Source: Telmatactis stephensoni (Eukaryota > Cnidaria > Anthozoa > Actiniaria > Isophelliidae). From it: a stretch of 64,000 bases of DNA. Shown here piece by piece: positions 35,201 to 46,600 of this stretch; the stretch's first letter is position 1, and each line of letters opens with the position of its first letter. The notes beneath the pieces are model-generated. The model was not told the DNA's origin. It ran no database searches and saw only the letters and a list, made by a program, of their open reading frames with translations. The DNA lies in the NCBI GenBank assembly GCA_029948255.1, contig JALIZF010001939.1, positions 1,407,001-1,471,000 of the forward strand. The letters run 5' to 3'. A program made the position numbers and the translations under genes.

Positions 35201-38200
35201 ACAGAAACAAAATATAGAATATGCCCTCCTGCCACACTATAAACTCAGATCACCATAAAAGAGGATCAAAAACCCTCCCTTGCGATTTACACAGGCAACC
35301 CAATACGAATTATAAAGATCATAGCGCCGGTACGACTTAGCCTCCTCCGCAGGCAACCTTTTGGGCTTCCTACGCGTCTTTTAACACAGGAGGCCCAGCG
35401 AAATAGCGAACAGTTGCCTGCGGAGGAGGCTAGGTACGACTGTTGTCGATCTGTTCTTTAACTTTTTGAACGATAGTTGGATGACTGTAATTCTGGAGTA
35501 TTCTCAGTAAGGCATCGCTTATTTGTTCCCAACAACTGTCAAACTCATCTTCAAACTAGACATCTATTAGAACCCCTCCTACTTCTCTCAGTCCAGTGCT
35601 TGATATTCGATAACCTCCGATATTATCCGATATTTGTCTATCAATAGAACGAAGCTCCTTCTAGTATCTTCAGTGCTTGATATTCGATAATCTCTGATAT
35701 TATCCGATATTTGTCTATCAATAGAACGAAGCTCCTTCTAATATCTTCAGTGCTTGATATTCGATAATCTCCGATATTATCCGATATTTATAAGATACTG
35801 ATCCCAATTCAAATAGAGTTCTATCTTGTAATATCTGATATTCGATATTTTCCAGATATCGCACCTAAATGAGAAATTAGGATAGCCTGTCAATGTCAGA
35901 CAAGTTCAGAAACATTCTGACTCGGGCAAACAACACTGAATCTAGTACTGAATCACTCAGTTAAGTATTGACACCAAAGAATGAATGAAATTAAACCCCA
36001 AAGAAGCTGAGTCAGATCAGAGTTTTCACTAGAATTCGATCCAGGTCAGTTAAGCATGATCTTCAGAAATTCGAGAGGCCGTCTGGTTCAGCTGCCGAGC
36101 GTCAGTTGGCAAGATGGCGGTAACTTCTAGCTGTCAGCGTACATGCTATCTTATTCAGGCTGTCGGTAAAATGAGGGCTGCGGGCTGCGGACTGCGGGCT
36201 GTTTGCGGACTCCTATTTTTAGTAGCCTACTTACAGGCTCTCAAAGGGGAGGGTGAGGGGAAAGGGAAAGGGGAGGGGACTGGGGAGGAGGGGAGGGGAC
36301 TGGTTAATAAGTTAATAGGTTAAGGCGAAATTGTTAACTACAAAGTTCACTGTTCGTCGAGTCAAGAGTCACCAGTTAGAAATGTTATAACACAAATTGA
36401 TAACAAGACGCTCAATGGAGCGCCAACTCGGGTACTGTTGCAGCCTGGACGCCTCGATAGAGCAGCGGGCAAACCGAAACATAGTCGAAACATAGAGAAG
36501 AGAAGAGTGGATCAACACCCGAAATGTATCTGTGGGGACTGAAGGCGATATAGTTTCGTTGTAGGTATGGCCTTACACTGTTCACACGTTTGTAATTTCT
36601 CTTGAAGGTCACACAAACGTTTGTTACATCTTTTACATGCGTAAAACCTTTGAAATTGTTACTTTCCTCCCTTAAAAACCTAGAGGCGCATCAATATGAA
36701 AGGGGTCACAAGGAGTTATTTTGGACATGCTGTTCAGAGATATGTACTTTTCCCTGTTCTCCGCACGAAATGAACAAATTCTGATGTTTGGAAAACAAAA
36801 ACAAATAAACAAACAAACAAACAAACAAACAAGAAAGAGCCATCGTTTTGTAACTGAGTGACGTCAAAATATGTACTTTCACGCAAAGTGTAAGTAAAAC
36901 TCTGTAACTCTGAAATTTCTTGAGTCAAAAAAGTTTTTGCTGCAAAGATATAGTTAAGATTTTAACTTCAGATGATGTCCTCCGATGGGGCAAAGAGGGA
37001 GCCGACTGCTTAGGTAGTGTCTGAATGGGGGATCGCCATATCAGTTAAAACACAAACTTTTCCGTTGTTTATCAGTTATCAGTTAGCTCAAAGTATGAGA
37101 TAATGATTAAATTTATGGAATCATACCTTTCTCAGTTAACATTTAGTGTAATTTTCTTAAATCTTCCATCACCAGCAAGTGTCAACCTGTGGTGTCACGC
37201 AACGAGTTATTTGAATACCTTGGCCGGCTAAAACACAGCAAATTCGCGTATATAGCAAAAGTTTTTCATTCAAATAACATTTGATAACCATTTTAGATAT
37301 TTCTTTTATTGACGATGATTGACGATATTGACAAATAATGATATTCAGTGCTAAAAATAGGAGTCCGCAAACAGTCCGCAGCCCGCAGTCCGCAGCCCAC
37401 ATTTTACCGACGGCCAACCTATTCATGCATATTTACTGGCGGTAATTCGTCGCTAATTAAGCTCTTTGAATTGAATTTTGTGCTATTTACAATTCCTATG
37501 AAATGATGCTATTCTTTAAAAAATCCGTGCAAAACTAAAATGGTTCTTACCTGGGAAACCGTAAAGATAGTTCTTGATATCGCCTTCACTAACTGGGCCA
37601 GTGCGAATCTTTCCAATGCGTTCTTCCCATTCTTTCACGATGGATGGATCACTGTATTTGGTGAGTATCCTGCACAAAGCGTTGCTGATTTGCTTCCAAT
37701 AGTCACTGAAATCCTTTTCCGAGATATCTAATTTGATTACATGAGCATACGTTTCGTTGCGGTGATATTTTACTCTTGCTATATCTGCTTCCAAACTTAA
37801 ATCTGTATCTCGAGGAAGCTTATCCCATCCTGTGGACGGCTTCGTGAGGCTACAGATGTTTCTCAGCAGTTTGAACAATAATGTTAAATCAAAGTCCTTA
37901 GATGTTCCACAAGAAGATTTGGAAGGAAAGAGTTTTTTCCATTCGTCCTGATTCAATATCTTTTTTCTTTTGAGGGTCTCTAAAACAGCTTTGTGCAGAG
38001 TCTGCAACGCTCTTGCAAGATGTAAAGGGCTGTGAAAAGAATCGAACAATCCCCTGATGATCGGAGTCCCTTCGTCAACCAAGAGGATAGCTATTTTCAA
38101 GTTCTTTGTCACAAAATCAAATTTCAAGCTTTCATGGGGATTCTGCACACCTTGCGTGACATCACCGTGACATTTCACATTTTAAAACAACTAAAACAAG

Positions 38201-40783
38201 GTCATGCAGTACGCCTCAATCGAGAGGTAGCAAAAGTTTCCAAAACACTATATAGACATCCCCAAGGACACACAAAGGCTCCATTCAAGAAAGATAAATT
38301 TAATTTCAATATTAAAAATATTTAATGGAATAAAACCCAGTTTACTCACCCAGACTTATTAAAACCTAAGAGTAAACACGCCGAGGTTTCAAACCTAATC
38401 AACAGTGAAATTAATGGCAGGAATGCAAAGAAATATAGGAAACTTTTGTATTTTAAAATGCTAACTAGCTATAGCGTAAAACCAACAATCGTCAGTGAGA
38501 TCGACGAACGCCGTGATCCAAACTACAAACGGTCGCCGAAATTCTCAACAAGCATTACAGAAATCTGCAAAACCATAAATCGAAAAGAGCTTGTGTACGT
38601 CGCTGAAAACTACATCTGGCTGTGTAGGCAAAATAGCACAAGATTATTTCATTCAAAGCGGTATAAACTCACCGTGTAATCAAGCTCTCAATCGGTTTAT
38701 AGTAAATGCCCATGCTTGCACGGGTGCTCTCAGTTCGTTCAGAATGTCTTCGTAAACCCAATGTTTATCAAAAAAACTTGCAAAAACTTTCACTCAAGCA
38801 GAAATAGTCATATAATAATCGCAACTATTGACTATGAAATCAGGCAAATATTTCTTAACTGACTACATCACAAAATCAAACAACTAGCGCCGGGTTTCCT
38901 GTCTCTTTCGGGAGATCGTCGTAAATGCCATATTTATCGAAAAATGTGCAACACAGTTCACGTAGATGAAGAGATTTATATAAGAAGAGCAATAATGGTA
39001 ATGAAAAGACGATATTTCTTGGAGTGAATTATATTTCAGTCATTAAAATCGACTAAAACTGACTAAGTAAACCTCGAGTCAATTCCGAATGCCTGCCGAA
39101 TAAAGCGATCTCGACCAGCAGATATGGGCTGTATGGCCGCAGCCGTGGCCATGTTTCGCTTAATTCCCTTTTCCAGTTTACATTTTGTCACGTTTTCTAT
39201 TGAACCGTAGAGCAGTTTTAGTGTACTTATCAAGGCGTTCTTGTTCAAAGCGACTGCTAAAGTTTGAATCAAATCGAGAACCTTCGATCTTCCTCTCTTT
39301 CCCGGAAATTTGGAATAAGACGCATAATTATTTCGTTCCAGGGGCCAACGTTTCTTTTGGTCGGCGCCAGTACCAAACCTCTCAAGTGAAGCAACAGGTA
39401 CAGGTTCTTTTAAACCAATAAACTGATTTCTTTTTGAAGATTGACCAAGGCTTGGTTTAGGTTTCGATGAATATTTCTTAAACTTTCGAGTAAATTTGAA
39501 GGCTTACACTCAGTTATAAACAACTCCCTTCGACAGCTCATCAGCCAGTTTTTCTTGGTCTTGCCGACCACGCAAAATACTTTCCTCCTTTCAGTCCAAT
39601 ATTCTCATAATTAAAATTCGAGATTTTTTAAGAAATAGAAAATGCGCGCGCATGTGCTGTGTGTAGATGAGCACGCAGGGATTTTTCGCTAATCTTCTAT
39701 TGGGCCGTCTTATAAGGTATTCCCTTTTATATACCCATTTCAAAAAGCGGTTGTCGTAAAAGGTCTCAAGTCTACGCGACTGATGAGCTTAACACGAGTT
39801 TGAGGTCAGTGATAATTTATTCCTATTTGATAAATTTACTAATTAACTAAAGTCCAATATCTGTTTTTACGTGACAACGTTTTTGCAATGAGGTGTATAC
39901 CTAATTGCAAGAATTAACGCTGTCACAGGAAAATAAAACATTATTTAGTAATTTTGTGAGAAAGGAATATATTAAAAGGCTTCAGTGATTTTCTTTTATT
40001 GAAACTTATTATATTTGTAATTAGGTGTATCTCAGGTAAGAAATATTTTCATTCAGGATTTTCTGCTATCGCGTCCCGTTGTTATCACAAGGGTCACGTA
40101 CAGAAAAAGTGAGCTCAGCTCGCAGACGCTACTTTCGCGTGAGATGCAGGAGTAGCGGCTACTTTCGCAGCCCAACTTAAAAGGGACATACCTGGGAATC
40201 CAAAAAGGAAGTTCCTGGTATCGTGTGCACTAATAGGACTCGTTTGACTGTCGTCAATTTTCTTTTCCCATTCACTGACCACAGACTGTGGACTGTACCT
40301 CCCTACTATCCTGAGCAAGGCATTTTTTATTTGGCTCCAATAATCGCGGAATTCCTTTGCGGACAGATCCATTTTATCTTTAACATGAGCATACGTTTGA
40401 TTTCTGTGGTGTTTTATCCTCACTATGTCTGCCTCCAAAGAAAGATCTATATCAGGAGGTAGTGTATTCCATCCTGTCGACGGCGCTGTCAGGTTACAAA
40501 TTCTGCTTAACAGTTTGCACAGCAAAGATAAATCACAATCTTCAGACTTGCCATAAGAAGAACTCGAAGGATACAATATGTTCTTTTCGTATGGAAACAA
40601 GATTTTTTTAAGTAAGCTTCTGTTGCTCATCAAAACGTTTGGAAGATTTGGAGGAGGATGAATCCAATCGAATAGTCCCCTGATAATTGTTGTCCCCCCA
40701 TTAACCAAGAGCCTCGCTAGTCTGATGAAACGATCGCCTCCAGGCGATGTTTGAAAAACATTAGCAGGACCAGCAGTGGCCAT
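29279..40783 (-). CDS. Gene D: HEPN / TRADD-N / double IMPACT-N protein (702 aa), long intron 1
   Basis: Five exons join in frame: 40192-40783 (HEPN, ATG 40783, motif RNQTYAH), 33643-33847 and 31201-31361 (TRADD-N-like), 30483-30602 (linker, 5 residues longer than in gene A), 29279-30309 (two IMPACT-N domains, Lys-rich tail KKESKKKGKAKSTKK). The first IMPACT copy has the fuller DSDDGGE motif. HEPN and TRADD exons are nearly identical to those of gene A, and shared introns carry the same MITE and minisatellite, so A and D are sister copies. Intron 1 is about 6.3 kb because it holds a foreign HEPN relic, a second HEPN exon split by an insert, and other elements; whether it is spliced across correctly is unknown. 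An alternative is that exon 1 is used by another transcript. A 612-bp element sits in the 5' flank. Confidence 0.75.
30870..31046. mobile_element. hAT-like MITE in intron 3 of gene D
   Basis: Orthologous in position to the element at 10075-10253 in gene A; the left end is damaged (GGGACGGATTTAGG), the right end reads CCTGGATCCGCCCCTG. Confidence 0.8.
31426..32200. repeat. 36-bp minisatellite (~21 units) in intron 2 of gene D
   Basis: The unit is about CCAGGATTAAATCTAAAG + AAAACCATTGGCGTTAAC, with two 27-bp short units (the CCAGG part missing) at about 31681 and 31817 and diverged units from 32010 on. Because 36 is a multiple of 3, both strands stay open and give repetitive ORFs (NPGLNLKKTIGV on the plus strand); these are artefacts. 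Confidence 0.97.
33170..33555. mobile_element. MITE-like element in intron 2 of gene D
   Basis: Outer parts are inverted: GGGGGAGTCC...GATGCTCGTCG on the left and CGACGAGCATCCCTACC...GGAGTCTCCCCC on the right. The interior repeats TTGGTACCTTTT segments. A degenerate relative (ATGCTCGTCGTATCTCTTAG) is at 52620-52760 in a CCDC43 intron. Confidence 0.7.
34130..34860. other. Intron 1 of gene D: MITE fragments, tRNA-like B box
   Basis: A fragment of the GCGCGCTCTGATTGGT family lies near 34130-34205. A segment at about 34690-34760 carries GGTTCGAATC, the RNA polymerase III B-box sequence, with a weak A-box-like stretch before it; it may be a tRNA-derived SINE piece. No gene is seen. Confidence 0.4.
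35262..35565 (-). pseudogene. HEPN exon relic (gene E type) inside gene D intron 1
   Basis: Segments around the MITE at 35338-35432 match the 3' part of the gene E HEPN exon and its downstream intron (CACAGGCAACCCAATACGAA at 35291 equals 47152; GGAGTATTCTCAG and CCCAACAA...GTCAAACTCATCTTC follow). It stops abruptly at about 35560, before the RNxxxAH region, so it cannot code a HEPN domain. Confidence 0.85.
35338..35432. mobile_element. MITE with 9-bp TSD inside the HEPN relic
   Basis: Same family as 12558-12694 (TAGCCTCCTCCGCAGGCAAC ends). The target duplication GGTACGACT is exact at 35329-35337 and 35433-35441, and removing the element restores the HEPN-like sequence. Confidence 0.95.
35594..35830. 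repeat. 77-bp tandem repeat (~2.7 units)
   Basis: Units start at 35594, 35671 and 35748 with CAGTGCTTGATATTCGATAA; the sequence is rich in GATATT/AATATC. Confidence 0.9.
35831..37550. other. Gene D intron 1: duplicated gene B/C-type intron with insert
   Basis: 35880-36120 matches gene B/C intron 1 (e.g. TCAGACAAGTTCAGAAACAT). Around 36180-36300 and 37350-37420 lie inverted GCGGACTGCGGGCTGTTTGC-like segments, the ends of an element of roughly 1.2 kb that splits this intron copy. 37420-37550 resumes the B/C intron before the HEPN exon. No gene is seen. Confidence 0.6.
37551..39152 (-). pseudogene. HEPN exon (gene B/C type) split by a ~1-kb insert
   Basis: Both parts match gene B exon 1: 39099-39152 (ATG 39152, N-terminal residues) and 37551-38097 (rest of HEPN, motif RNETYAH, good donor). 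Between them 38098-39098 is foreign. The frame from the ATG enters the insert and stops, so the exon is disrupted. No TSD or inverted ends are visible at the insert borders, and I do not recognise its content. The 5' flank (39153-39715) is the B/C-type flank, then sequence switches at about 39713 to gene A/D-type intron. Confidence 0.85.
38098..39098. other. Unidentified ~1.0-kb insert in a HEPN exon
   Basis: Starts CAAGTTCTTTGTCACAAAAT and ends near TTCCGAATGCCTGCCG. It holds short ORFs without recognised domains (e.g. 38446-38679, +). It may be a retrocopy or transposon fragment. Confidence 0.6.
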
Positions 40784-40923
40784 GTTTCGTCCTCCGGTTA
40801 TCAATCTATATTTTCAGTACACGTTTTCATTCGAGAAAAATAGCCGAGCGTTTTATGGTATTCTTTAGTTCAAATCGGCTGCTTCGAAGCCAGTCGAGAG
40901 TTGTCGTTCAAACCCGGAAGCTA

Positions 40924-41535
40924 CAATGTCCAGTCCCAGGGCTTGTTTGAAGAAAAACGAACTTGTAGCGCATGCGTCATACATGCGCCAATCAGAAACG
41001 CGGTTTAAAGTAAATATTTCATTTTGCTCGCTCATTGGTATTCAAAGTATTTGAAATTATTGAGTTCCTGTGCTCACAGTCTACCATGCATGTTATATGC
41101 TTTTGTAAATTCTGGATAGGCGCTATATAAATGTTCATCATTATTATTATTATTCTGTTCTAGTGGCAAATAATGAACTGTCGACCATGCTGTGAATCTT
41201 GACAAGTTTTCATTCTGCACGAAGCGTCGAAATCAGGCTGGACTTTTGGGGTTGTAGTTTTGCATAACCACTGTTGACTTGTCATGTGTATCGTGTAATT
41301 TAGACCATTATTCTATGCCCGATTCCCTGCCGTGGTTGTTGTGCGTGGTTGCTTATTATGATAAACAAGAGCCATCAAAAAGCTTGACAGCCTTGCAATG
41401 ACGTATTTTAAGTCATCTACCTGGTTACTTACATTGTCAATCTAACACGTACGCATACAAGTTCTTCTGCATGAACCTGCTTTTTGTGCACGCCCTAGCG
41501 GAGCGGGGTAAAAAAGAGTCTGGTACTAATTAACT
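40924..41535. mobile_element. 612-bp element with 9-bp TSD upstream of gene D
   Basis: CGGAAGCTA is duplicated at 40915-40923 and 41536-41544; comparison with the gene A 5' flank, which runs on without it, supports the insertion. Ends resemble those of the RecQ MITE (GTCCAGTCCCAGGG, and GAGTCTGGTACT inverted) but are diverged. Confidence 0.8.
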
Positions 41536-41544
41536 CGGAAGCTA

Positions 41545-43656
41545 GAAATTTTGTTCCCAGAATTTACGTTTCTTTTGGTCCGCGCTAGTATCCAGCCTCT
41601 CAAGTATAGCATTTGCATAGCTTTTAGACCAATCAAATCGCTTTTAAATTGGCGGCACGTTTCGGGTTTCATCGTGACTTGAATTGGAGAAATGCGAGTT
41701 ACAATATAGCTTTTATTGCTATTGCTTTACCTTCAATATGTATCAGTCTTGTCTTTGACACCAATCTGACGACTGGAAAAACGGCTCAATGAAGTGCTTG
41801 TCTTGTTCAGTAACCGCCATTTTTCGTTCTTCGAGGAGAAGGACGCGCGAGGAAAAAAAAATTTTTTTCTCGGGGTTTTAGAGCATTTTGAATCCCGAAA
41901 AAAGTTCCACGTACTCGGAAGTAATAGGCCTTTTGCCTAAACTGTGCTATTAGCTTCAATTTTCTATAGTTTTCCTTAACAATCCCTTTGTGTCTCCTAA
42001 CATATCGTATTAGACTTTGTATTTTGGTTTTCCTGAACGACTCAGCTCAGTAAATACAAAACATATAGACCTAGAAGCACCAATATGAATTGCTTTGAAC
42101 TTCTTTTCACTCTCTATCAGTGGATGATGTCAATTAAAAACATTTTCGATAAATCTCAATCAAAGACATTGGGCTTCCTGTGGTAAATAGCTTACAAAAA
42201 TATTCCATTTTGTAAAAGCATTTCAAAAAGATGAAATAAAGGTTGTGGATAAAACTTTTAATAATTTGTTTGAAGGTTTGTGTATATTAATACTTTCAAT
42301 AATCTCCTGTCACTCAGTCTTGGTATGTTTTTCAGATCCAGTCATTGTATTGACACAAAATTGAAGCCCACATGATGCTCCAAAACTGCTTTGATCTATA
42401 CAAGTAAACGATATATTATTGTCCTTCTAACAGACTAGATATTGCAGAACATAACATTTTGATTGTTTAGCCTTCATAATTATGGTTTTGTGATGTTTTC
42501 ATGTGGAATACAGTATAGGCAGTACTGAATGTTCCTTATACTAATACGGCAAGTATTGTCTTGGTTTATTTTGAGTGCAAAACAACAGTTCTCTAGCTCT
42601 TAAATGTTAATTGATGCAACTTGAAGATACATATAGAAAATCAATTATTTGGCATACAAAATAAAAAGAACACAAGGAATAGTACAGCATTTCCAATTTA
42701 GATTGAAGATCAGATTTCTGTATAATAACTCTACCTTACAGGCAAGTAACACATTTTGCTGTAATTTCTTTATTGAAAATATTCTAGACCTAAACTTGAG
42801 TTGTAATTACACAGAGAGAATGACTGAAGTATATTTTGAATAAAAAGGGAAGTTAATTTTAAAACTGCCTAATTACTGTAATTATAAATTATCCGATTAC
42901 ACCAGTTTTTCGAAGTTTTTGTACTAAACGTTATAGCACAGAAATATTTATTTTTCAACATTCATAAATTCTAGATCTGAAAAATACATCGTCTAATAGG
43001 TACAAGAGACGTTTTGTCAACACATTTTCTTTTATTATGCATGTCCTTTACCTTGAAATGTTTTTCTTCAGTTGTTGTCTTTCAAAGCATAAAAGTCCTT
43101 TTCGTTCAAATTTTGCAGACAACTCTTGTTTTCCAAATTTAAAGGGATTGTTAAGCAGTTCTACCTAAGGCATCTTTACGAAACGTGACATACATAATCT
43201 TCAATGACTCAGTTATACGAGGAACTTTTTTGAAGCTACAAATCCATCAACAGAGTCTACCAGCCTTGTATTGAAAATGTTCGTTGAGTTTTTCGTCTTT
43301 CAAGCAGTTTTTGACACGACACAGGTTACGAAAAATAATCCAAACGTACGATGTCTTTGCTCAAAAACGTTGAGGTTCATAAAGATGAATGTCCGTGAAA
43401 ATCTTCAAATTTTTATGAGGTTTTCAGGAATATACTTGGAAGTTTTTGGTGTAAAAACTGCAAGCAAACCTGCGAATTGAAATCTCCTTCTTTTGCCGCC
43501 ATGTTGAAGCTATGCCACGCCACCGTGACGTCACATCGCAGACATCACTGTACCACGGTTTTCCTTGGAGACGCTCCCTCCCTCCTGGTTTTAGTTCTGT
43601 TACAGTGCAGCCACGTTAGTGTTCTATTCTTCTCTTCGTTGCTTAGCTAGATTACT
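41545..43656. other. Gene D 5' flank and spacer; no gene seen
   Basis: About 2.1 kb of AT-rich single-copy-looking sequence. Only short ORFs without recognisable domains are present. The last 60 bases match the 3' flanks of the other array genes. Confidence 0.6.
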
Positions 43657-46600
43657 TTAATGAATTGCTTTATCAGTTGACTCAGTTGTGTTTGTTTTAT
43701 TCACTTCTTGGTAGACTTGGCTTTGCCTTATTTTTTTTTCGCAGGCTTTTGTTGTTAGCCAACCAATTTCAGTTGCGATCTTGATCACTTCAGTTGCGCA
43801 TGCGTTAATGTGCTTAAACCTTTCGGTTCCCAATTTCACGTGCTCACGTTCTTTCCAGCGTGTTACTATGACAACAGCATTTTCCACTTGTGATACTTGT
43901 AGTAAGTGTAGCAATTTTGTGCCTCCTTTTTTTTCGCCGTCACCATGACAATTTTCAACGTACGCCTTTTTCTCTTTGTCGTAAATCCTGTACGCAAACA
44001 TGTTGAATCTTGCATTTGCAATCTTCTTCTCTTTTTTCAGTTGGGCCAGCACTTGTCCAACTTGGTCTTTAGATGCAACACGAGCAAGATGACCTTGGAA
44101 TGAGCTCTTTGGGACTGTAACAGTTTGGCTGTGGATAGTTTCAAATTCATCTCTTGGTTTTGTTGCTTCTGTAGCAGCATGATATGCAGCATATGCGGCT
44201 TTGTGTTTCCTGAGTTCAAAGTAGTTTTCTATCTTCTCTCTCTCTTCCGATGTCATTGGTTGAACCAACTTATGTGACATTAACAAGTTCAAGGAACATT
44301 CATTAATATTCTTAATTTTTTCAAGACCTAAGTAAACATCTCCATCCAAACATGTTGCCATGACAATAACATTGACTACATTGATTTCATTTAGTAAATG
44401 TTCAAGTCTTCTTCCTGCTAAATATTCGCCTCCATCATCACTATCGTGAATAAAGGATCTCTTGTCAGCGTCAAAACCTCTGTAAGCCCAGATGATATTA
44501 GATAGTTCAGTATGGCGAAGACTTTTTGTGAAGTAACTCAGCACTTGGTCAGCTTGGTGCTTGGAAGTGACCTCAGCGAAATGAGCTTGGAATTCGCTCT
44601 TACGATCTGTGATGGTTTTTCCGTGGACAATGCACAATGATAGTTCTTCAATTGTTTCTACAACCTCTTCGACTTCTTTTTCCGCTTTAGAAACAAGTGC
44701 TGAAAGATTAAGATGTATAGTTGCAGTTAAATCTAATATTTCTCGGAGCACGTGCACGTACTACAAAGATCCTGCACAGTTTTTAAACGTATTAAAATGC
44801 GTTATATTACTTTTTTTTCCCTCTCTCTCCTGATATACTCCTTTCTGGCTTTTTCCCTGTTTAATAAGCGGCAAAATAAAGAGTCTATAATTTAAAGAGA
44901 TATCCAAGATTCTAAGATCCCAATACTGGACGTAAAAAGTTTCAATTTCCTAGCATTTTCCAACTAAAATCCTCCATGTTTCTTTGTCAAGCACAAGGAT
45001 CCAAGATCCTTTGCCCGCTAAACTAATTACAAATTCTTACGTAAGTCATTACACATTCCAACTAATTAATTACACATTCAACAAGTGGGAATAGGCAATC
45101 TCGTACCCAGAGCCTGCGTTCCACTTGGTCAGCGACCGAGAGGAACGCAGGCTCTGGGTACGAGACTGGGGAATAGGATGATAGGCTACCGGAAATCAAC
45201 TGATGTCGGAAAACCGTTTTGCCCATATGAGTAACTGTATCAACACTTTGGTAAATTCCCGTTAGGCTATCGTCTTATCTTATAGAAGACTTGTCTGACG
45301 ATGAGCGCAACTAACGCAATTACGCAAACGTTGGTAAGTCAATTTATTACGCGCACTCTGATTGGTCGAGAACCGTGTGTGATTACAGTACACACGCATC
45401 GCTGACGTCATTGAATCTAACGCGCACTCTGATTGGTTGAAATGTTTCTATGAATATTATATAAAACAAATAGATTCCATTTTTCTGGGTCTGTACTCTA
45501 ATAGATACACTGAAGACGGTGGTGGGAACAACAGGTATGCATGTCAATCAACTTCGTCTCGTGGCGTACTTTTTTTTTATCTCACCACGTTTTGACGTCA
45601 TCTGTGCATCTATTAGAGTACAGACGCACGGAAAAAATGGAATCTATTTGTTAAATCTCAAATATATGCTCACGTGCACCTTTTCTCCTGTATGGTAGTT
45701 CATGTAAGAAGTATCGTGCATGTAGGTATTCATCTTCAGATATATCAAGTTCCAGTCTCACTCGGTCCCCTAGTCTTCGTATTTTTTCGGTGACAAGGAC
45801 TTTATCAAGATCGATTCTCAATTCATCAGTTTGGTACCTTTAATTGTAAGAAAATTGTTTATAACATAGCTAAGATATAAAGCGCGCTCTGATTGGCTGG
45901 ACAGCGTGCACTAAATCTTCATGAGTGCACGCTCGCGCACGTTGATAAAGTAACGGAGGACAGCTCTTTTCTCTCAATTTTTGTCAGCATATTTTTTTGT
46001 TTTGCAAAAATTAAGCACATACCATGTAATTTTTTAATAGTTTTGATTCAAAAAAAGGCAAAGTTTATATATAAATCGAACAAAAATAATTTAAATTGAA
46101 TAAAAATAATTGGCGAACCGGGCCGTGCGCAAGCACGATATGACGATTCTTTTGTGCTTAGCAGCCTCCCGCGTGCACCCAAAACTCGATAGTTGGACGC
46201 TAAGTGTCTACAAACCGTATAATAATGGTGACCAATGAACGGAAAATATTCATTGCATCTTAACTTTAGTAAATAATAATGACAACAGGAATATCGATTT
46301 CCCATTAAGATTAGGTTCTATAGAGAGATGCCAGTTTTTATGAATGGATTATGTTGAGATACCCTAAGTCTCCGCTTCCTCATAGCCGAGACGTTTAATC
46401 GTGACATGTGATCAATGGTGAAGATGATATGCCCATTAATGCATCACTTCAAAATTCTACAACTTTTAACAATCATGATCAATTATAACATTACCTTTTC
46501 CAGAAATCTTCAAGTGCATCCAAATTTTTTACTCGTATTTGAATCACTACAGATCCCTCGCGTATTTCTTCTACTATTATTCCCACGGGGAAAATGGCTT

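Noticed and set aside
35262..35565. Functional HEPN exon in gene D intron 1
   Set aside because: Truncated before the RNxxxAH motif and split by a MITE.
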